A stretch of DNA of 64,000 bases. Source: Nitrospiraceae bacterium. GTDB taxonomy: Bacteria > Nitrospirota > Thermodesulfovibrionia > UBA6902. The notes under the pieces are model-generated. The model saw nothing but the letters and a program-made list of their open reading frames with translations. It ran no database searches and was not told where the DNA came from. The position numbers and the translations under genes are program-made. This document shows positions 61,930 to 64,000 of the stretch, piece after piece. The stretch covers positions 1-64,000 of the forward strand of contig QZKO01000028.1 in the NCBI GenBank assembly GCA_003599505.1, written 5' to 3'. How positions within the stretch are numbered: the first letter of the stretch is position 1; the number at the start of each line of letters is the position of its first letter.

Positions 61930-62532
61930 ATGATCGAAGAGCTTAAAGAAGAGCTTCACATATACAACCTCCTCAGGCAGTTATTTTTAAAAGAGCCTTC
62001 AAAGGAGATAATACTCGCCCTGTCGGAAATTCCATCTGATGAGGGGGGAGAAAATGACCCGGGCTTCAAATTAATGGTATCCGCGGTCAAGAAAAACAAA
62101 GACCGCCTCGATGCCTGGCTTGAAGAACTCGCCATTGAATACGCCCGTTTATTTATAGGGCCGCAAAATCCGCCCGCGGTGCCCTACTCCTCTTTTTATT
62201 TATCAGAGTCCCATTCGTTGATGTCGGATGAAACTATTGATGTCAGGAGAAGATACCTCGAAGCAGGCATGGCGGTTAAAGAGCTTTACAGCATACCTGA
62301 CGACCATGCCGGCATAGAGTTTGAATTTGTCTATTACCTTACACAAAGAATTGTTGAATTGTTCGAGAAGGGGGAGCGGGAAGCGTCAACAAGGCTTTAC
62401 GAGACAAGAAGTGATTTCATTGAAGGACATATGTCTGAATGGATACCTCTTTTTACGAATAAAATTTACGGATCGACTACGGAAGATTTTTATAAGGGAC
62501 TTTCCATGCTGTCCTCCTCCTTCCTTCAATAA
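61930..62532 (+). CDS. TorD/DmsD-family molybdoenzyme chaperone
   Basis: 200 residues, all-helical, with 'LEELAIEYARLFIGPQNPPA', 'VPYSSFYLSESHSLMSDETI' and 'SIPDDHAGIEFEFVYYLT', typical of TorD/DmsD (the P-x-x-S/Y motif and E-D-H region). It binds the Tat signal of its partner and assists cofactor insertion. Third gene of the molybdoenzyme operon. Confidence 0.9.
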   Translation: MIEELKEELHIYNLLRQLFLKEPSKEIILALSEIPSDEGGENDPGFKLMVSAVKKNKDRLDAWLEELAIEYARLFIGPQNPPAVPYSSFYLSESHSLMSDETIDVRRRYLEAGMAVKELYSIPDDHAGIEFEFVYYLTQRIVELFEKGEREASTRLYETRSDFIEGHMSEWIPLFTNKIYGSTTEDFYKGLSMLSSSFLQ

Positions 62533-62660
62533 ACAACCCTTACTACCATTTTATTCCCGCTTAATCACGAAGGCGCTGAGACACGGGAAAACCAGGATGA
62601 ATCTTTGACAAGAGGATTTATTATGTGTTACACCAATTATTAAGAGTACTGAGGAACATA

Positions 62661-64000
62661 ATGCAGCAGATCAAACTGAAATTTAAAAAAGACACTTGCG
62701 AAAACGAAAGGACCTGTTCCTGCTGCGCCGTGGACCTCTTTGAGGAAAGGCCTCCCTTCTGGAAAAGAGAGGTATTAATAATCAGTATCACCGCCGGAAT
62801 TTTGCTGGCATCGGGCCTTGTCCTGAAGTTTTTCACGCCTTACAGCATCATCTCGCTGCTCCTGTTCATCTCTGTAACGGCAATTGCCGGAAAGGATATT
62901 TTCAGAAAAGCCTTCCTGGCGGCCCGCAGGCTGCGGCTCGATATGAACTGTCTTATGAGCATCGCTTCCCTCGGCGCCTTCTTCATCGGCCACGGCGAGG
63001 AAGGCGCGGCTGTAATTTACCTTTTCTTCGTTGCCGAGGCCCTGGAAGAATACGCGTCCGACAACGCAGAAAAATCGATACGCCGGTTATTGAGCCTGGC
63101 CCCCGAGAAGGCACGGGTAAAAAAGGCGGACGGGGAAATTGAGCTCCATGTCCACGAAATCCGGCCCGGCGATGTCATAATCATACGGCCCGGCGAGAAG
63201 ATCCCGCTGGACGGGAAAATTGCGACCGGCCATTCGTCAGTGAACGAATCGACCATAACAGGGGAATCCGTTCCTGTCGACAAGACAGAGGGAGATGAGG
63301 TCTTTGCCGGGACCATGAACGAAGACGGCTACCTTGAGGTAACGGTCGAAAAAAAATCCGGAGAGACCCTGCTTTCAAGGATTATAAAACTCGTCGAAGA
63401 AGCTGAGAGGAAAAAATCGAAGACCGAAAAGGTGATTGACAGGTTCGCCCGTTTCTATACCCCCGCGGTAATCGCGTTGGCCTTCGCGGTGTTTTTCATC
63501 CCGTCCGTCATCCTCGGACAGGACTGGCATGTCTGGTTTTACCGCGCCCTTGTGCTTCTGGTTGTGTCCTGTCCCTGCGCCCTTGCCATCTCAACGCCTG
63601 TTGCCATGGTCTCCGCGATAACAAGCGCGGCAAGGCACGGCGTATTGATAAAAGGCGCTTCTTTTCTTGAGGAACTGGTAAAAGTCAGGGTTTGCGCGTT
63701 CGATAAGACAGGCACTCTCACTAAAGGAAAACTGGAGGTTGTCGATATCGTCGGTTTTAACAATATCCCGGCGGAGGAAGTCCTCTCCATAGCCGCGTCA
63801 CTGGAGGCCCGCTCGGAGCACCCGATCGCAAAGGCCATCCGCAGGAAGGCGCGTTCGGAAAATATACCTCTGCTGGAAATAGGGCGGTTCAAATCTATAA
63901 GAGGGAGGGGGCTGGAAGCTCAAATCAACGGTAAAACGTATTATGCCGGCTCGAAGAACCTTATTGATGATGCCGCCATAAAGCTCCCTCCGGGTATGAC
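62661..64000 (+). CDS. Heavy-metal P1B-type ATPase, N-terminal part (runs off right edge)
   Basis: 447 codons in the window from ATG 62661 (GAGG ribosome site), still open at 64000. The N-terminus is short with a Cys cluster (CENERTCSCC) instead of a full HMA domain. Membrane helices follow, then the actuator TGES loop (VNESTITGESVPVDK), the metal-binding CPC (residues 304-306, SCPCALAISTP) and the phosphorylation site DKTGT (Asp348). CPC fits Cu, Zn, Cd, Pb or Co exporters (ZntA/CadA/CopA type); the selectivity is decided by residues beyond the window. Confidence 0.9.
   Translation, partial: MQQIKLKFKKDTCENERTCSCCAVDLFEERPPFWKREVLIISITAGILLASGLVLKFFTPYSIISLLLFISVTAIAGKDIFRKAFLAARRLRLDMNCLMSIASLGAFFIGHGEEGAAVIYLFFVAEALEEYASDNAEKSIRRLLSLAPEKARVKKADGEIELHVHEIRPGDVIIIRPGEKIPLDGKIATGHSSVNESTITGESVPVDKTEGDEVFAGTMNEDGYLEVTVEKKSGETLLSRIIKLVEEAERKKSKTEKVIDRFARFYTPAVIALAFAVFFIPSVILGQDWHVWFYRALVLLVVSCPCALAISTPVAMVSAITSAARHGVLIKGASFLEELVKVRVCAFDKTGTLTKGKLEVVDIVGFNNIPAEEVLSIAASLEARSEHPIAKAIRRKARSENIPLLEIGRFKSIRGRGLEAQINGKTYYAGSKNLIDDAAIKLPPGM

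Overview
The window is a stretch of bacterial chromosome of moderate G+C, densely packed with housekeeping genes in short operons. The gene set suggests an uncultured, anaerobic or facultative Gram-negative bacterium of the Nitrospirota / Thermodesulfovibrionia type. It has a Tol-Pal envelope system, a futalosine-pathway menaquinone gene (mqnB), an Nfn-type transhydrogenase, a Tat-exported molybdopterin oxidoreductase with its chaperone, a tetraheme cytochrome fusion and one selenoprotein. Nitrospirota is my inference from this combination and from the repeat types. No rRNA, tRNA or CRISPR array was recognised.

Layout. 0-13 kb: hisC (partial), glmM, the cdaA/ybbR pair, a TonB-like protein, a JAMM protease/Usp pair, coaX, birA, nth, a metallo-hydrolase, a TPR protease, mqnB-cysK, trmN6 and gph. 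13-16.4 kb: a decayed restriction island (vsr, a DUF3883 protein, a HindVP-like fragment) and a winged-helix/nucleotidyltransferase pair with twin operators. 16.5-22.6 kb: the F1 and stalk genes of ATP synthase (atpF'FHAGDC) without atpB/atpE. 22.9-27.5 kb: tolQ-tolR-tolA-tolB-pal-cpoB. 27.5-29.5 kb: an accessory patch with a DUF4258/DUF2283 pair, an ORF6N pseudogene and an IS110 scrap. 29.6-37.2 kb: UvrD, a ParB-like protein, a nucleosidase-glycosyltransferase fusion, ComF and an nfnA-nfnB fusion. 37.2-45 kb: a hidden Sec-containing glutaredoxin-like gene, a radical-SAM/DUF2344 fusion, RNase G, LarE, a GlcF-like Fe-S protein, an FSA-type aldolase and FmdB. 45-54 kb: GT39, ligA, comEA, a second JAMM/Usp pair, rimI-tsaB, a DsbA-like protein and the cytochrome fusion. 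54-64 kb: a PhnD/histidine kinase/NtrC-type trio, a molybdoenzyme operon (FeS subunit, catalytic subunit, TorD) and a metal P-type ATPase that runs off the right edge.

The most distinctive property of the window is its load of short repeats. About eighteen degenerate tandem arrays with a 7-bp unit, plus several palindrome families, sit between genes and also inside reading frames. A 7-bp unit read in triplets visits all three phases, so a stop-free unit stays open however it is placed. T-rich arrays then encode hydrophobic peptides, and here they form the signal-peptide cores of TolB and AtpF. Purine-rich arrays encode polar linkers, as in HisC, the radical-SAM protein and the junction of the NfnA-NfnB fusion. 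A second family of 28-bp palindromes supplies the stop codons of three genes.

The other hidden item is a selenoprotein gene at 37189..37395 on the minus strand. Its in-frame UGA lies in a glutaredoxin-like UPFT motif and is followed by a hairpin with an AGGUC apical loop.
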